From JANYLB01 sp963837715 (GTDB lineage Bacteria > Actinomycetota > Acidimicrobiia > IMCC26256 > JANYLB01): a stretch of DNA of 64,000 nucleotides. Location of the stretch: assembly GCA_963837715.1 (NCBI GenBank), contig CAWIOF010000002.1:1302001-1366000 (forward strand), written 5' to 3'. The notes under the pieces are model-generated. The model was not told the DNA's origin, did no database searches, and worked only from the letters and a program-made list of their open reading frames with translations. Positions within the stretch are counted from its first letter, which is position 1. Every line of letters starts with the position of its first letter. This document shows, piece after piece, positions 36,926-46,425 of this stretch. The translations under genes and the position numbers were made by a program.

Positions 36926-38344
36926 GTGGCGATGCGATCGTTGCAGACCGACTACCTCGTCGTGGGTGCAGGGGCGATGGGCATGGCCTTCACCGACGCA
37001 CTGATCGATCACGCCGATGTCCACGTCACGCTCGTCGAGCGTCGCTCCACCGCCGGCGGCCACTGGCAGGATGCGTACCCGTTCGTCCAACTCCACCAGG
37101 CGTCGGCGTTCTACGGGGTCGCGTCCACGGCGCTCGGCAGCGGAGATCTGCAGACGACCGGGCCCGAGGCCGGACTGCAAGAGCGTGCCCGCCAGCCAGA
37201 GATCTCGGCGTACTACGACGACATCCTCCATCGCCGGTTCCTCGACTCCGGCCGGGTCACCTTCCTCGCGGCCGGCGACTACCACACCGACGCGTCCTCG
37301 CATCTCGTCACGTCACGGGTGTCGGGTGAGACCGTGCAGGTCGATGTTCGGCGCCGCGTCGTCGACGCCACGTACCTCTCCCCCACCATCCCGGCCACGA
37401 CACCACCGCCTTTCGGTGTCGCCGAAGGGGTCCGCGTCGTCGCCGTGAACGAACTGGCGCGACTGCCCGAGGTACCCGACACCTACGTGATCGCCGGATC
37501 GGGCAAGACCGCCACCGACGCGATCATCTGGCTGCTCACCAACGGGGTGCAACCCGACCGCATCGTCTGGGTGCGCCCGCGCGACCCCTGGATGCTCGAT
37601 CGAGCGATGGTTCAGCCCGATCCCGTCGTCGCGCTCGGACTCGCCGCTGAGACCCTGGCCGCAGCCGCCGACGCCGAGTCGCTCGACGACCTCTTCCTCC
37701 GCCTCGAAGCCGCGGGAGTGATGCTGCGGATCGACAGAGACGTCGTACCGACGATGGCAAAGACTCCGACCCTCGGGAGGTGGGAGCTCGATCTGCTCCG
37801 CACGGTGGAGAACGTCATTCGCCTCGGACACATCGACCACGTGTCCCGCGACGAGGTCGTCCTCGCCGAGGGAACGGTTCCTCTGGCGCCCGGCTCACTC
37901 GTCGTGCACTGCGCCGCCGCCGGGCTGCGGTACCCACCGCTGGTACCCCTGTGGGAACCCGACCTGATCCGACTCCAGACGATCCGCGTCGGCTTCCCCT
38001 GCTTCTGCGCGGCACTGGCCGGGTACGTCGAGGCGACTCGCGACGACGACCGAGAGCGCAACCGACTGTGTCCGCCCAACACCCTCCCGGACAGTCCGGC
38101 CAGTTGGGCGCTGATGCAGTTCCGGGGAACCCTCGCGGCGCGCACGTACAGCGCCGAAGGCGACATCGCCGACTGGGCCAACACCTGCGCGCTGAATCCG
38201 GCCCGGATCCAGCCGGCGCAACGCGAGATCCCAACGGTGCGGGCAGCCGCCGCGCGCCTGGCCGACGTTGCCGAACCTGGGCTCGCACGGCTGGCCGATC
38301 TCGCCGGCCAGCCGCCATCGGGCGAACCACGCGCGGCGGACTGA
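36926..38344 (+). CDS. FAD/NAD(P)-binding oxidoreductase, flavin monooxygenase-like
   Basis: 472-aa flavoprotein. The N-terminal Rossmann motif is YLVVGAGAMGMAF (residues ~9-21), followed by LVERRSTAGGHWQDAYPFV, typical of flavin-monooxygenase-like proteins. A second nucleotide motif is VIAGSGKTATDAIIWLL near residue 190. No membrane segment is present. GTG 36926 is chosen because GGAGGTGA lies at the right distance upstream; ATG 36911 and 36932 are alternatives. It is divergent from the ECF42 operon. The substrate is not predictable. Confidence 0.8.
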   Translation: MAMRSLQTDYLVVGAGAMGMAFTDALIDHADVHVTLVERRSTAGGHWQDAYPFVQLHQASAFYGVASTALGSGDLQTTGPEAGLQERARQPEISAYYDDILHRRFLDSGRVTFLAAGDYHTDASSHLVTSRVSGETVQVDVRRRVVDATYLSPTIPATTPPPFGVAEGVRVVAVNELARLPEVPDTYVIAGSGKTATDAIIWLLTNGVQPDRIVWVRPRDPWMLDRAMVQPDPVVALGLAAETLAAAADAESLDDLFLRLEAAGVMLRIDRDVVPTMAKTPTLGRWELDLLRTVENVIRLGHIDHVSRDEVVLAEGTVPLAPGSLVVHCAAAGLRYPPLVPLWEPDLIRLQTIRVGFPCFCAALAGYVEATRDDDRERNRLCPPNTLPDSPASWALMQFRGTLAARTYSAEGDIADWANTCALNPARIQPAQREIPTVRAAAARLADVAEPGLARLADLAGQPPSGEPRAAD

Positions 38345-38481
38345 TCCGAACCAAACGGGCGACGCGGCGACTCACGGGCGACTCACCGACCCCCCGTTCG
38401 AAGCCGTCATCCCCGCGCTCAACGGCGAACAATGCGGGCGCTCACCGGCGGACGAGCCCCGCACGCGAGACTGCACCTCAT

Positions 38482-39435
38482 ATGACCGCCGGGCAGCGAC
38501 GAACCTGGGCGCTTCGGATCAGCGCCCTCGCCGCCGGGATCGCATTCGGCACCTTCGGCGCCGGCTGTGGGTCGCCTGCCCCCGCTGATCTCGAGCTGGT
38601 CGTGGTCGCCCGCGCCCCGTCGCCCGTGGCATTGACTCCCGACGGGACCGGGGGCCTGCTCTATGGCGAACGTCTCACCGGCCTCGTCCGTCGCGTCGAT
38701 CCGGCAGGTGACCTCGAACCCGCGGCGGCGGCACACGTCGACGTGTCGACCGACGGACAACGCGGGCTGCTGGGGGTGGCGATCGACCCGGCGCGGCGCG
38801 TCTTCGCCGCGTACACCGCGACCGAGCCCGGCCGACCGATCCTGGTCGCCCAGGTCGCGCCCGTCCCCCGACTCGTCTGGACGGGGCCGCCGAGCTCCAC
38901 GCTCGCGAACGGCGGCCACCTCGTCTACGACCCACGCCGGGGTCGCCTCGTCATCGGGATCGGCGATCTTCAGCACCGGGCCGCGGTCGCCGACGCCGAC
39001 TCGCCCAACGGGAAGCTCTTGCTCCTCGATCCCGACGGCGCACCCTCGCAGCGGCCCGTTGTCCTGTCGAGTGGCTGGAACAACCCGTTCGCGTTCGCGC
39101 TGACATCGAGTGGTGCGCTCTGGGTCGCCGACAACGTCCCCGGCCAGCGCGGCGAGCGCCTCGCCCGCGGAGACCGCGATGGACGTCCGAGTCGGATCAC
39201 CCTCCTACCGACTGACACGGTGCCATCGGCGCTCGCCGCGCCCACCGACGACACGTTGATCGTCTGCAGCTTCGCCCAGGCTCGAACCCTGCGCTTCGAG
39301 GTCCGGTCCGGTCGTGCCGTCGCCGCCCCGGGCTTTGGAGACGACGCTCCGTGTCGTGCGGGCGTTGCGAGACGAGGTCCACGCGCCTTGTGGCTGGCGA
39401 CGGATCGCTCGATCCGCGTGGTGACTGCTCGCTGA
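38482..39435 (+). CDS. Glucose/sorbosone dehydrogenase-like beta-propeller lipoprotein
   Basis: 317-aa exported protein. The signal peptide ends TFGAGC, a weak lipobox (Cys about residue 28). The mature part shows propeller repeats related to PQQ-dependent sugar dehydrogenases: LTPDGTGGLLYGERLTGLVR, GLLGVAIDPARR, NPFAFALTSSGALWVADN. Key catalytic residues cannot be verified by eye and the protein is shorter than typical enzymes, so a ligand-binding or degenerate role is possible. ATG 38482 is the first start before the signal. Confidence 0.72.
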   Translation: MTAGQRRTWALRISALAAGIAFGTFGAGCGSPAPADLELVVVARAPSPVALTPDGTGGLLYGERLTGLVRRVDPAGDLEPAAAAHVDVSTDGQRGLLGVAIDPARRVFAAYTATEPGRPILVAQVAPVPRLVWTGPPSSTLANGGHLVYDPRRGRLVIGIGDLQHRAAVADADSPNGKLLLLDPDGAPSQRPVVLSSGWNNPFAFALTSSGALWVADNVPGQRGERLARGDRDGRPSRITLLPTDTVPSALAAPTDDTLIVCSFAQARTLRFEVRSGRAVAAPGFGDDAPCRAGVARRGPRALWLATDRSIRVVTAR

Positions 39436-39465
39436 CACGCGCCGGGTCTCGGCCTCGGGTCTGGG

Positions 39466-40860
39466 CTACCGGTCTCCAGCGGGCTCGTGCGCGTCGACAC
39501 CGAGCCGGGCGACGCCAGGGTGGTCGGGTGCGTACCGCAGCGCCCGGAACGTCCACCACGGCTCGATGACGAATCCCGCGCCGGTGCGAGTCGGGGTGTC
39601 GTCGCGCACGGCGTAGTAGGTGTTCTCGAAGTCCCAGACGATCTCCCCTGCCGGAGTCACCTCGATCATGCGCCCGAGGTTGCCGTACACGATGAGCGTG
39701 TTCCCGTTCGCCAGACGTTGGGCACCGGAGACGATCGCCGCGAACTCCCGATCCTCTTCGTCGTTCGGATACACCCGCTCCATGGTTGCCGCGAACATGC
39801 CGTCGGCGTCGACGACGTAGTCGCCCGATGCATCGAGCTGCGGAGCGATCCGCTCGACCGTCGAGTACTCCCGCACGCCGGGCAGGCCGTTGCTGAAGAC
39901 GAGGATCTCGCCGGCGCCGTCGTAGCCCTTCGGGATCCACACGGGATCGTGCTGCACCAACAGCTGCTGGTCCGCCCGCGCACCCTTCCCGTAGGCGCGG
40001 GGGTTGCCGTACCGGAACCGGACATCCCCCGCGGAGCCGGCAGCATCCTCCGTGTCGATCGAGTGGTCGATCACCCAGATCTCGCTGGCCGACCGGGAGC
40101 TGACCATGATCTCGTCGCGTTCCTCGTTGTACGTGACTGCGTTGACGTGGTTCCAGTCGGCGACACCCGAGTTGCCGTCGAGGACGAAGTTCACGTCGAT
40201 CCTCCCGGGGTGCTCGGCCGGGTCGCCGTAGTTGGGCTTCGTCGGGTCGTGGTGCTGGACGAGGTGGTCCCACACCCGCCACTCCCAGACGACCTCGTCG
40301 GTCGTAGGCGAGTACTCGACCACCTTGTCGGGCCACAGTTCGTCGGCCGGGAGGAGTGCGGGGTCACGCCCTGCCGCGATCGCCTCGGCTCGTGGAACTC
40401 GTTCCCAGGCGACGAACAGGACGTTGCCGTTCGGGAGCGGCTCGAGGTCGTGGTGCTGCATGACCTCGTCGTCGGCGTAGTCGAACCGCCAGACGACCTC
40501 TCCGCTTGGGTCGAGCTCCTCGATCCGTCCGCCGGCCCCCTGACCACCCACGAAGGTGCCCGGACGCTCGAGGTTGCCGGCCCGCAGGAGGTTCCCGTCG
40601 TCGAGCAGGTACTGGTTGAGGCCGGGCTGGGTCGTCGTCGGCCAGCGGTGCACGACCTCCCCCTCGGCGTCGACGAGCAGCGTCTCCTCGAGCTCGAGAG
40701 GCGAGTAGAGCGTGTAGCCGGGCGCGACCCCTGCGGCACGCACCGTCACACCCAGCGGCCGACTCGAGGAAGCGTCGGTGCTCACCTTCACGATCAGCGC
40801 GCCGAGCAACAGCGCGGCGACGGCGACGATCAGCAGTCGGTAGATGGTGCGGCGCGGCAT
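39466..40860 (-). CDS. Arylsulfotransferase (ASST)-family membrane-anchored protein
   Basis: 464-aa protein with one N-terminal membrane helix (IYRLLIVAVAALLLGALIV), then an extracytoplasmic six-bladed propeller typical of arylsulfotransferases: HHDLEPLPNGNVLFVAWE, VWEWRVWDHLVQHHDP, DWNHVNAVTYNEERDEIMVS, NGNTLIVYGNLGRMIEVTP. The histidines in these motifs match the positions used for sulfate transfer in the ASST family. ATG 40860 directly precedes the anchor. Donor and acceptor are unknown. It is divergent from the methyltransferase-like gene across a 273-bp gap with no evident gene. Confidence 0.85.
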   Translation of the reverse strand: MPRRTIYRLLIVAVAALLLGALIVKVSTDASSSRPLGVTVRAAGVAPGYTLYSPLELEETLLVDAEGEVVHRWPTTTQPGLNQYLLDDGNLLRAGNLERPGTFVGGQGAGGRIEELDPSGEVVWRFDYADDEVMQHHDLEPLPNGNVLFVAWERVPRAEAIAAGRDPALLPADELWPDKVVEYSPTTDEVVWEWRVWDHLVQHHDPTKPNYGDPAEHPGRIDVNFVLDGNSGVADWNHVNAVTYNEERDEIMVSSRSASEIWVIDHSIDTEDAAGSAGDVRFRYGNPRAYGKGARADQQLLVQHDPVWIPKGYDGAGEILVFSNGLPGVREYSTVERIAPQLDASGDYVVDADGMFAATMERVYPNDEEDREFAAIVSGAQRLANGNTLIVYGNLGRMIEVTPAGEIVWDFENTYYAVRDDTPTRTGAGFVIEPWWTFRALRYAPDHPGVARLGVDAHEPAGDR

Positions 40861-41133
40861 GAGCACCTCGTTCTTCCGTGGCACCCGGTCGACCGGGGCG
40901 GCTCGCGGCGGGAAGAACGACTTTCGCACAATCCACCGATCGGGTGTCCGGCGCCCGATCTCAGGACCGGCGCAAGCACGATCATCACCCAACCGCCGCG
41001 GTTTCAGCACACGAACGCAATCCCGACGGTGGACAGTCCGGTGCCCCCGCTCGCACCTGTCAGACCTCGTTCTCGTGACGCGGCCCAGGTGCGGGATCGT
41101 TGTCGAAGGGAGGCTCACCAGGAGGAGCGCACG

Positions 41134-42045
41134 TTGATCAGCAGTGGGTTCGGCGCGAACGACGGCAAAGCGAACTTCGAGGAGCTCTACGACCGGCCCG
41201 ATCCGCGTGCGTACTACCGCGGGCTCGGTGCCCTGGGGTACGAGGTCCCGGAACACGGTCGACGCGTGTTCGATGAAGTGGTTCGGGCACTTCCCGAGGA
41301 CCGACCGACGATCGTCGACCTGTGCTGCTCGTACGGTGTGAATGCCGCGCTGATGAAGCACCGTCTCCGGCTCGACGAGCTGTACGACCACTACTGCGCG
41401 GAAGATCTCGCCGAGCTACCGAGTGATGCGCTCGCGGCGATCGACCACGACTTCTTCGCCGAGCACCGTCGTGCCGACGTCCCGATCGTGTTCGGCGTGG
41501 ACAGTGCGGCGCCTGCGGTCGCCTACGCCGAGCAGGCCGGGCTCCTCGATGTCGGATTCGCCGAGAATCTCGAGATCGACGACCCATCGCCCGATCTCGC
41601 CGCGGCAAGCTCAGAAGCTGATCTCATCACCGTGACCGGCGGCGTCGGCTACATCACCGAACGCACCTTCGACCGTCTCCTCGGGGGAGCCGAACGGGAG
41701 ACCCCGCCCTGGGTTGCGACCCTCTGCTTGCGCACCGTGTCGTACGAACGGGTCGCCGCGAGCCTTGCGGACCACGGTCTCGTCACCGAGCAACTCGACG
41801 ACGTGACCTTTCCCCAACGGCAGTTCGCGAACGCGGACGAGCGCGACACCGCGCTCGACCGCTTGGCTGCGCTCGGCATCGATCCCACGGGAAGGGAGTC
41901 CGAGGGCCGCTACCACGTCGACGTCTACCTGTCGCGGCCGGCGGAACAGGCCGAGGCTTTGCCCATCGGCGACATGCTCGCCGGCGTCACCAGCGGGGCA
42001 GACAGCCCGCAGTACGCCTTCGCATCATCCCTCGACGAGAGGTGA
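41134..42045 (+). CDS. SAM-dependent methyltransferase-like protein
   Basis: 303-aa protein. The motif TIVDLCCSYGVNAALMKHRL resembles motif I (DxGCGxG) of class I methyltransferases with Cys and Ser replacing glycine residues, so activity is uncertain. Other segments, such as EADLITVTGGVGYITERTFD, fit the strand 4 region. I choose TTG 41134 because AGGAGGAGCGC lies 8 bp upstream; no ATG or GTG fits better. The longer open frame upstream is antisense to the arylsulfotransferase. Substrate unknown. Confidence 0.68.
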   Translation: MISSGFGANDGKANFEELYDRPDPRAYYRGLGALGYEVPEHGRRVFDEVVRALPEDRPTIVDLCCSYGVNAALMKHRLRLDELYDHYCAEDLAELPSDALAAIDHDFFAEHRRADVPIVFGVDSAAPAVAYAEQAGLLDVGFAENLEIDDPSPDLAAASSEADLITVTGGVGYITERTFDRLLGGAERETPPWVATLCLRTVSYERVAASLADHGLVTEQLDDVTFPQRQFANADERDTALDRLAALGIDPTGRESEGRYHVDVYLSRPAEQAEALPIGDMLAGVTSGADSPQYAFASSLDER

Positions 42046-42213
42046 GCGCGAGACGAGCCGACGTCGCGTCGGGTTGTCTCCCGGTTGCAATCCGTTCCGC
42101 GAATGATCGTCACCTGCATCCTCGACAATTCGTTCCGCCGTTGAGCGGACCCGGCTCGACGCAGCTCGTACGGCGCCGCCGCGCCGCAGCAGATGACGTA
42201 GCAGGAGATGATC

Positions 42214-43021
42214 ATGCAGAAGGAGAGCGCCATGCAGGCGTCCGGTTCGTCAACGATCGACCGGATGGATCGGAACGACCGATCGAAGGGAGAAGGTGCA
42301 CGGGCCTCGGGAATCGGCGCGACACAGCAGATCGGTGCAACGCAGAAGGTCGCCGGGATCGCCGCGCTCCTCGCCGCGGCGACGTTCGTGTTCGGGTTCG
42401 CGATGTTGGCGACCGTGTTCTCCGACTACGCGACCGGTGACCCCGGCCCACCGCGAGTCGGTGGCGCTCGCCGTCGAGCACCACACCGCCCTGCTGGTCT
42501 GGCAGTTCGTGATCTTCATCGCCTTCGGCGTGGTGCTCGTGCCGCTCGTGGTCGGCCTCCAGCAGCGCTTGAGCGTGACGGCACCGACGACCGCTCGCGT
42601 CGCCGCCGTCTTCGGGTTCATCTGGGCGGGTCTCGTGATCGCGGCGGGGATGATCGCGAACGTGGGCCTTGGCACGATCGACGATCTCCACGAATCCGCA
42701 CCGAGACAGGCGGAGTCCGTCTGGTCTGCGCTCGACGCGGTCCAGACCGGGCTCGGCGGCGGCAACGAGATCGTCGGCGGGATCTGGGTCCTGCTCGTGA
42801 GTTGGGCCGCGCTGCACACGGCTGCCTTGCCTCGCCTGCTGGCCTATGTGGGCATCTTCGCGGGTGGGGCAGGGCTCGTCACGATCATCCCGGCGCTCGA
42901 GTTGGTCGGCGGTGTGTTCGGACTCGGCCTCATCGTCTGGTTCGTCTGGGTGGGCATCGTCCTGCTCCGCAGCGACGCCGCCGAGACGCGTCTCGCCGAC
43001 GACGTTGCGACGAGCGGCTAG
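42214..43021 (+). CDS. Integral membrane protein of unknown function (one frameshift)
   Basis: About 268 aa with roughly six membrane helices: VAGIAALLAAATFVFGFAM first, then LLVWQFVIFIAFGVVLVPLV, and VFGLGLIVWFVWVGIVLL last. A single extra C near 42440 (CCC for CC) breaks the frame after YATGD; the downstream frame continues with AHRESVALAVEHH to the TAG at 43021. ATG 42214 has GGAG 6 bp upstream. It resembles DUF4386-like or related hypothetical membrane proteins, in keeping with the DUF4386 gene that follows. Confidence 0.65.
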
Positions 43022-43029
43022 GTCGAACC

Positions 43030-43553
43030 ATGGTCGCGACCGACGCCCGAGCAGATTCCGAGACGCCGCGAGGCGGCGCCCTCGTCGCTGAGACTTCACC
43101 GCGCCGTGCGGCACAGATGGCCGGCGTCGGCTACCTGGTGATCTTCGTACTGAGCATCTTCGCCAATTTCTTCGTGCGCACCTCACTCGTCGACTCCGGC
43201 GACGCGGCCGCCACCGCCACCAACATCGCCGATGCCGAGCCTTCGACTACGCCTGGCTCATCGGGCTGGCGAGCTTCGGAGTTCATCTCGTCCTGCTCGG
43301 ATGGCTCATCGTGAGATCGAACGAGGGGCCGACGACTCTCGGTGTCGTGCTCATGATCGCCGGCGGCGCGTACGTCACCGACACGGTCGCGCACGCGCTG
43401 CTCGGCAACTACGACGCCTTCGAGAACCTCTTCCTGATCCTCGTCGCGGTCCCGTCGGTCATCGGCGAGCTGTGGCTCGGGCTGTGGCTCCTGCTCAGCG
43501 GGGGCGGGAACGACATCCATCGGGAACCGGCCCACGTTGCGTCGCGGGCGTGA
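43030..43553 (+). pseudogene. DUF4386 membrane protein with internal deletion and frame change
   Basis: The N-terminal part (SPRRAAQMAGVGYLVIFVLS to TATNIADAE) is a typical DUF4386 start, and the C-terminal part (FDYAWLIGLASFGVHLVLLG to GELWLGLWLLLSGG) is a typical end, but they lie in different frames. The roughly 80-residue middle portion with the helices normally between them is missing at about 43240. Joined, the product would be about 170 aa instead of about 240. This is either a real deletion or an assembly collapse; as it stands no full-length protein can be made. Confidence 0.7.
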
Positions 43554-43590
43554 CGCGAGAACTTCGGACGCACACGGGAGGACACATCTC

Positions 43591-44673
43591 ATGACGATGG
43601 CCAGCCCATCACCGTCGAGCCGATCCGCATCGCCACCTCGAGGAGCGGAATGGGCGTCGACCCGACCGCTCAGCCGGTCGACGATGCGTGCCGTCGTGCA
43701 ACGGTCGTACGGCCCCGCTGACAACCTCGAGCTCCAGACCGTCGATGTGCCGACGATCGGCCCCGACGAGGTCCTCGTCGAGGTACACGCCGCAGGCGTC
43801 GACCGCGGTACCTGGCACCTCATGACCGGCTTGCCCTACCTGGTCCGGGCCGCCGGCGTCGGAATGAGGAGACCGAAGCAGCCGATCCCCGGGCTCGACG
43901 TCGCCGGCCGCGTCGTGGCCGTGGGGAAGTCCGTCGACCGCTTCGCGGCCGGTGAGAACGTCTTCGGCATCGGTTCCGGATCCTTCGCCGAGTACTGCGC
44001 TGCGAGCCAGGACAAGCTCGCGCGGATGCCCCGACACACCACCTTCGAGCAGGCAGCCGTCTCGGGTGTGTCCGGCATCACCGCGCTGCAAGCGTTGACC
44101 GACGTAGCTCGGGTCCAGCCGGAGCAACGCGTCCTCGTCATCGGAGCGTCGGGCGGGGTCGGGAGCTTCGCGGTGCAGTTGGCGAAGGCGCTCGGCGCCG
44201 AGGTCACCGGCGTTGCCGGCACCGCCAAGCTCGCGCTGGTCCGTGCCCTCGGAGCCGACCACGTCGTCGACTACCACCGGCAGGACTTCGCCGCCCCCGG
44301 GCGCCGGTACGACGTGATCCTCGATATCGGGGGTCGCAGCAGGATCTCCCGTCTGCGCCACGCACTGACACGGGGTGGCATCCTCGTGATCGTCGGCGGC
44401 GAGAACGGAGGCCGCTGGACGGGAGGAGTCGGGCGCCAGCTGCGGGCGAAGCTGCTGTCACCGTTCGTGGAGGAGCGGCTCACGGCGTTCATCAGCAAGG
44501 AGCACCACTCCTCGATGGAACGGCTCGCCGACTTCATCGAGACCGGCGACGTCGTGCCGGCGATCGGTCGGCGCTTCACCCTCGACGACGCTGCGTCTGC
44601 GATCCGCGGACTCGAGGCTGGCAGAGCGAGGGGCAAGTCGGTGATCGTCGTTCGCTCTCCATCGAGTTCGTGA
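43591..44673 (+). CDS. MDR-family NAD(P)-dependent alcohol dehydrogenase / quinone reductase
   Basis: 360-aa zinc-independent medium-chain dehydrogenase/reductase. The catalytic domain begins RAVVQRSYGPADNLELQTVD; GLDVAGRVVAVGKSVDRF and FGIGSGSFAEYC follow. The Rossmann motif is VLVIGASGGVGSFAVQLAKA, then ALGADHVVDY and RGKSVIVV at the end. Structural-zinc cysteines are absent. ATG 43591 follows GGGAGGAC. An unusual Ser/Pro/Arg-rich leader of about 30 residues precedes the domain; ATG 43684 would remove it. It probably reduces quinones or enones with NADPH. Confidence 0.87.
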   Translation: MTMASPSPSSRSASPPRGAEWASTRPLSRSTMRAVVQRSYGPADNLELQTVDVPTIGPDEVLVEVHAAGVDRGTWHLMTGLPYLVRAAGVGMRRPKQPIPGLDVAGRVVAVGKSVDRFAAGENVFGIGSGSFAEYCAASQDKLARMPRHTTFEQAAVSGVSGITALQALTDVARVQPEQRVLVIGASGGVGSFAVQLAKALGAEVTGVAGTAKLALVRALGADHVVDYHRQDFAAPGRRYDVILDIGGRSRISRLRHALTRGGILVIVGGENGGRWTGGVGRQLRAKLLSPFVEERLTAFISKEHHSSMERLADFIETGDVVPAIGRRFTLDDAASAIRGLEAGRARGKSVIVVRSPSSS

Positions 44674-44848
44674 TGTGTGAGTCCCGGCGGGGGCCGCCGG
44701 CGCTCGGCCTCTCGAACGAGCAGTTCGCCGGCAACCTTTCGTCTCGCTGGCAACGGTGAAGACGCACCTTCTGCACGTGGATCAGAAGCTCGCGTGCAAC
44801 ACGCGCGCGGGGCTCATGGCTGCCGCGCCGATCCGCGCTCGTGCGTGA
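44673..44848 (+). pseudogene. Remnant of a LuxR-type helix-turn-helix C-terminus
   Basis: Directly after the MDR gene (TGATG overlap) the sequence reads LGLSNEQFAGNL and then, one frame over from about 44738, FVSLATVKTHLLHVDQKLA followed by TRAGLMAAA and a TGA at 44846-44848. This is the recognition part of a LuxR HTH (compare GLTNRE and RTVGSHL in the regulator at 27988-30783). The upstream ATPase/TPR parts are absent and there is a one-base deletion, so it is the decayed tail of a lost regulator gene. Confidence 0.65.
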
Positions 44849-44857
44849 CCAGGGATG

Positions 44858-46280
44858 TCAGTCGGGGATCGTCGAGCCGTTCGCCGCGGCGTACAGCTCG
44901 CCGGCGTCGGCCGGGAGCAGGAACCCGTTCGCGACACCCACGTAGATCGCGCCGAGCCACTTGGTCACGAAGTCGCTGTGAGTCGGGTACAGCGCGAGCA
45001 GCTGCTCGGAGGTCAACGGGATGGTACGGCCGAAGAGGCCGCAGAAGAACACGCCGCCGTTCACGCTGTCGAGGGTCGCAACGGGAACATCGACATGTGG
45101 CGAGCGCACTCCGCCGAGTGCGTTGCCGTAGGCATCGCGGGCCAGCACGACAGGCGACGACGAGATCACCTCGAGCGGCGTCCCGACCGGCGGGGCGACG
45201 CCCGTTCGGACCCAGGTGTCGAGTCCGTGGAAGGCCGCCTGCAGGATCCAGTGCTGCGGACCGGCGTTGATCGGGTACGTGCAACCAAAGGGGTTGGTCG
45301 GGTTCCGCATGTACTCGAACATCTGCGCCGCAGCGGCACCGTTGCCGTTGTCGCTGAGGCCCTGCAGCGTGTACGCGTCGGCGTGTGAGGCCCCTGCCAG
45401 CTCCCACAGCCGGAACATCGGTGTGTCGGCCTGGCGCGCCGCGAGGCTGGAGCCGATCACGTCGCCTTCGGTCTCCACGACCATCACCGGGACGTCGAGA
45501 TCGTCGCGGATGGGCGCGGGTGCCGGGAACGAGACGGTGGGCAGCGGCGCCTGGCGTGAGCGCCGCACCCGCGGCGAAGCGGCTGTGCACGAGGAAGCCG
45601 TCGTAGACGTGGTCGATCGGCTGGACCGCGTCGATGTAGGTGACGAGGCGGCCGGCCGACTGCGATTCACCGGCGGCGATCACCCGTTGGGCCTGCAGGC
45701 CACCGAGTACCTGCGCGCCGGCGTTGTCCCTGATACGCGCCCCGGCCTGGCTGAAGATGTTGTACGAGTAGCTGTCTCCGGGGTGATCGAGCGAGCCGTA
45801 CCGAGTGCCGTTGCTCGCGATCAGCGCGTCGACGCCTACCTTCTGCGCGCTGACGCCCACCCACGCGGTGCCGCTGCGGATCAACTCGTTGTGGGCCATG
45901 ATCCAGTCGGCCGGCGCGTCGCCGCCCGCAGTGACGTTGAGCCACTCGACCACCACGGTTCCGTTGAACTTCGCCGGGTCGATCGGCCGGTTGACGACGA
46001 GTCGAGTCTTGAAGTCGCCCGCCGACGTCGCCGGGTCGGGCGCCACCTGGAGCTTCCCGTCGGTCGGGATGGGCGCAGTCGGCGTGTAGGTGTGGGACTG
46101 GCCGAACAGCCAGAACTCCGACTTCTCGTAGCCCAACTGGGTGAGGTTGAAGGACCCCGTTCCCAGGTTGATGCCGCTCGGAGGGTTGATCGGCCCCTGC
46201 ACGCACGACACTGCGACCAGCAGCACGACGGCAACCGCCGCGACGCGCCTGATCGCGATTCCCCGCAACGCTCCCTGCAT
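44858..46280 (-). CDS. Secreted alpha/beta-hydrolase-domain lipoprotein (Abhydrolase_10-like; one frameshift)
   Basis: About 474-aa exported hydrolase. The signal peptide ends LLVAVSC, a plausible lipobox (Cys about 27). The domain includes GTVVVEWLNVTAGGDAPADW, WVGVSAQKVGVDALI, a nucleophile elbow VIAAGESQSAGRLVTY (GESQS), and DVPVMVVETEGDVIG with the acid. One extra base near 45550 divides it into two frames; both halves are otherwise intact, ending ANGSTIPD at 44858. Large secreted hydrolases of this type act on esters at the cell surface. It is convergent with the LuxR remnant, 9 bp apart. Confidence 0.78.
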
Positions 46281-46425
46281 CCTGCATGCCCCCCGGCGTC
46301 GAACTTGCGATCGAGCGGCCCTGCACTCGGACCGCTCGCCACTCTACGCGAACCTCCCCGACACCGTTGAGCCGCACACGAGGGTGGGAGGGCCCGCGAG
46401 CCGGAAACGTGACACTCTCCACCTC

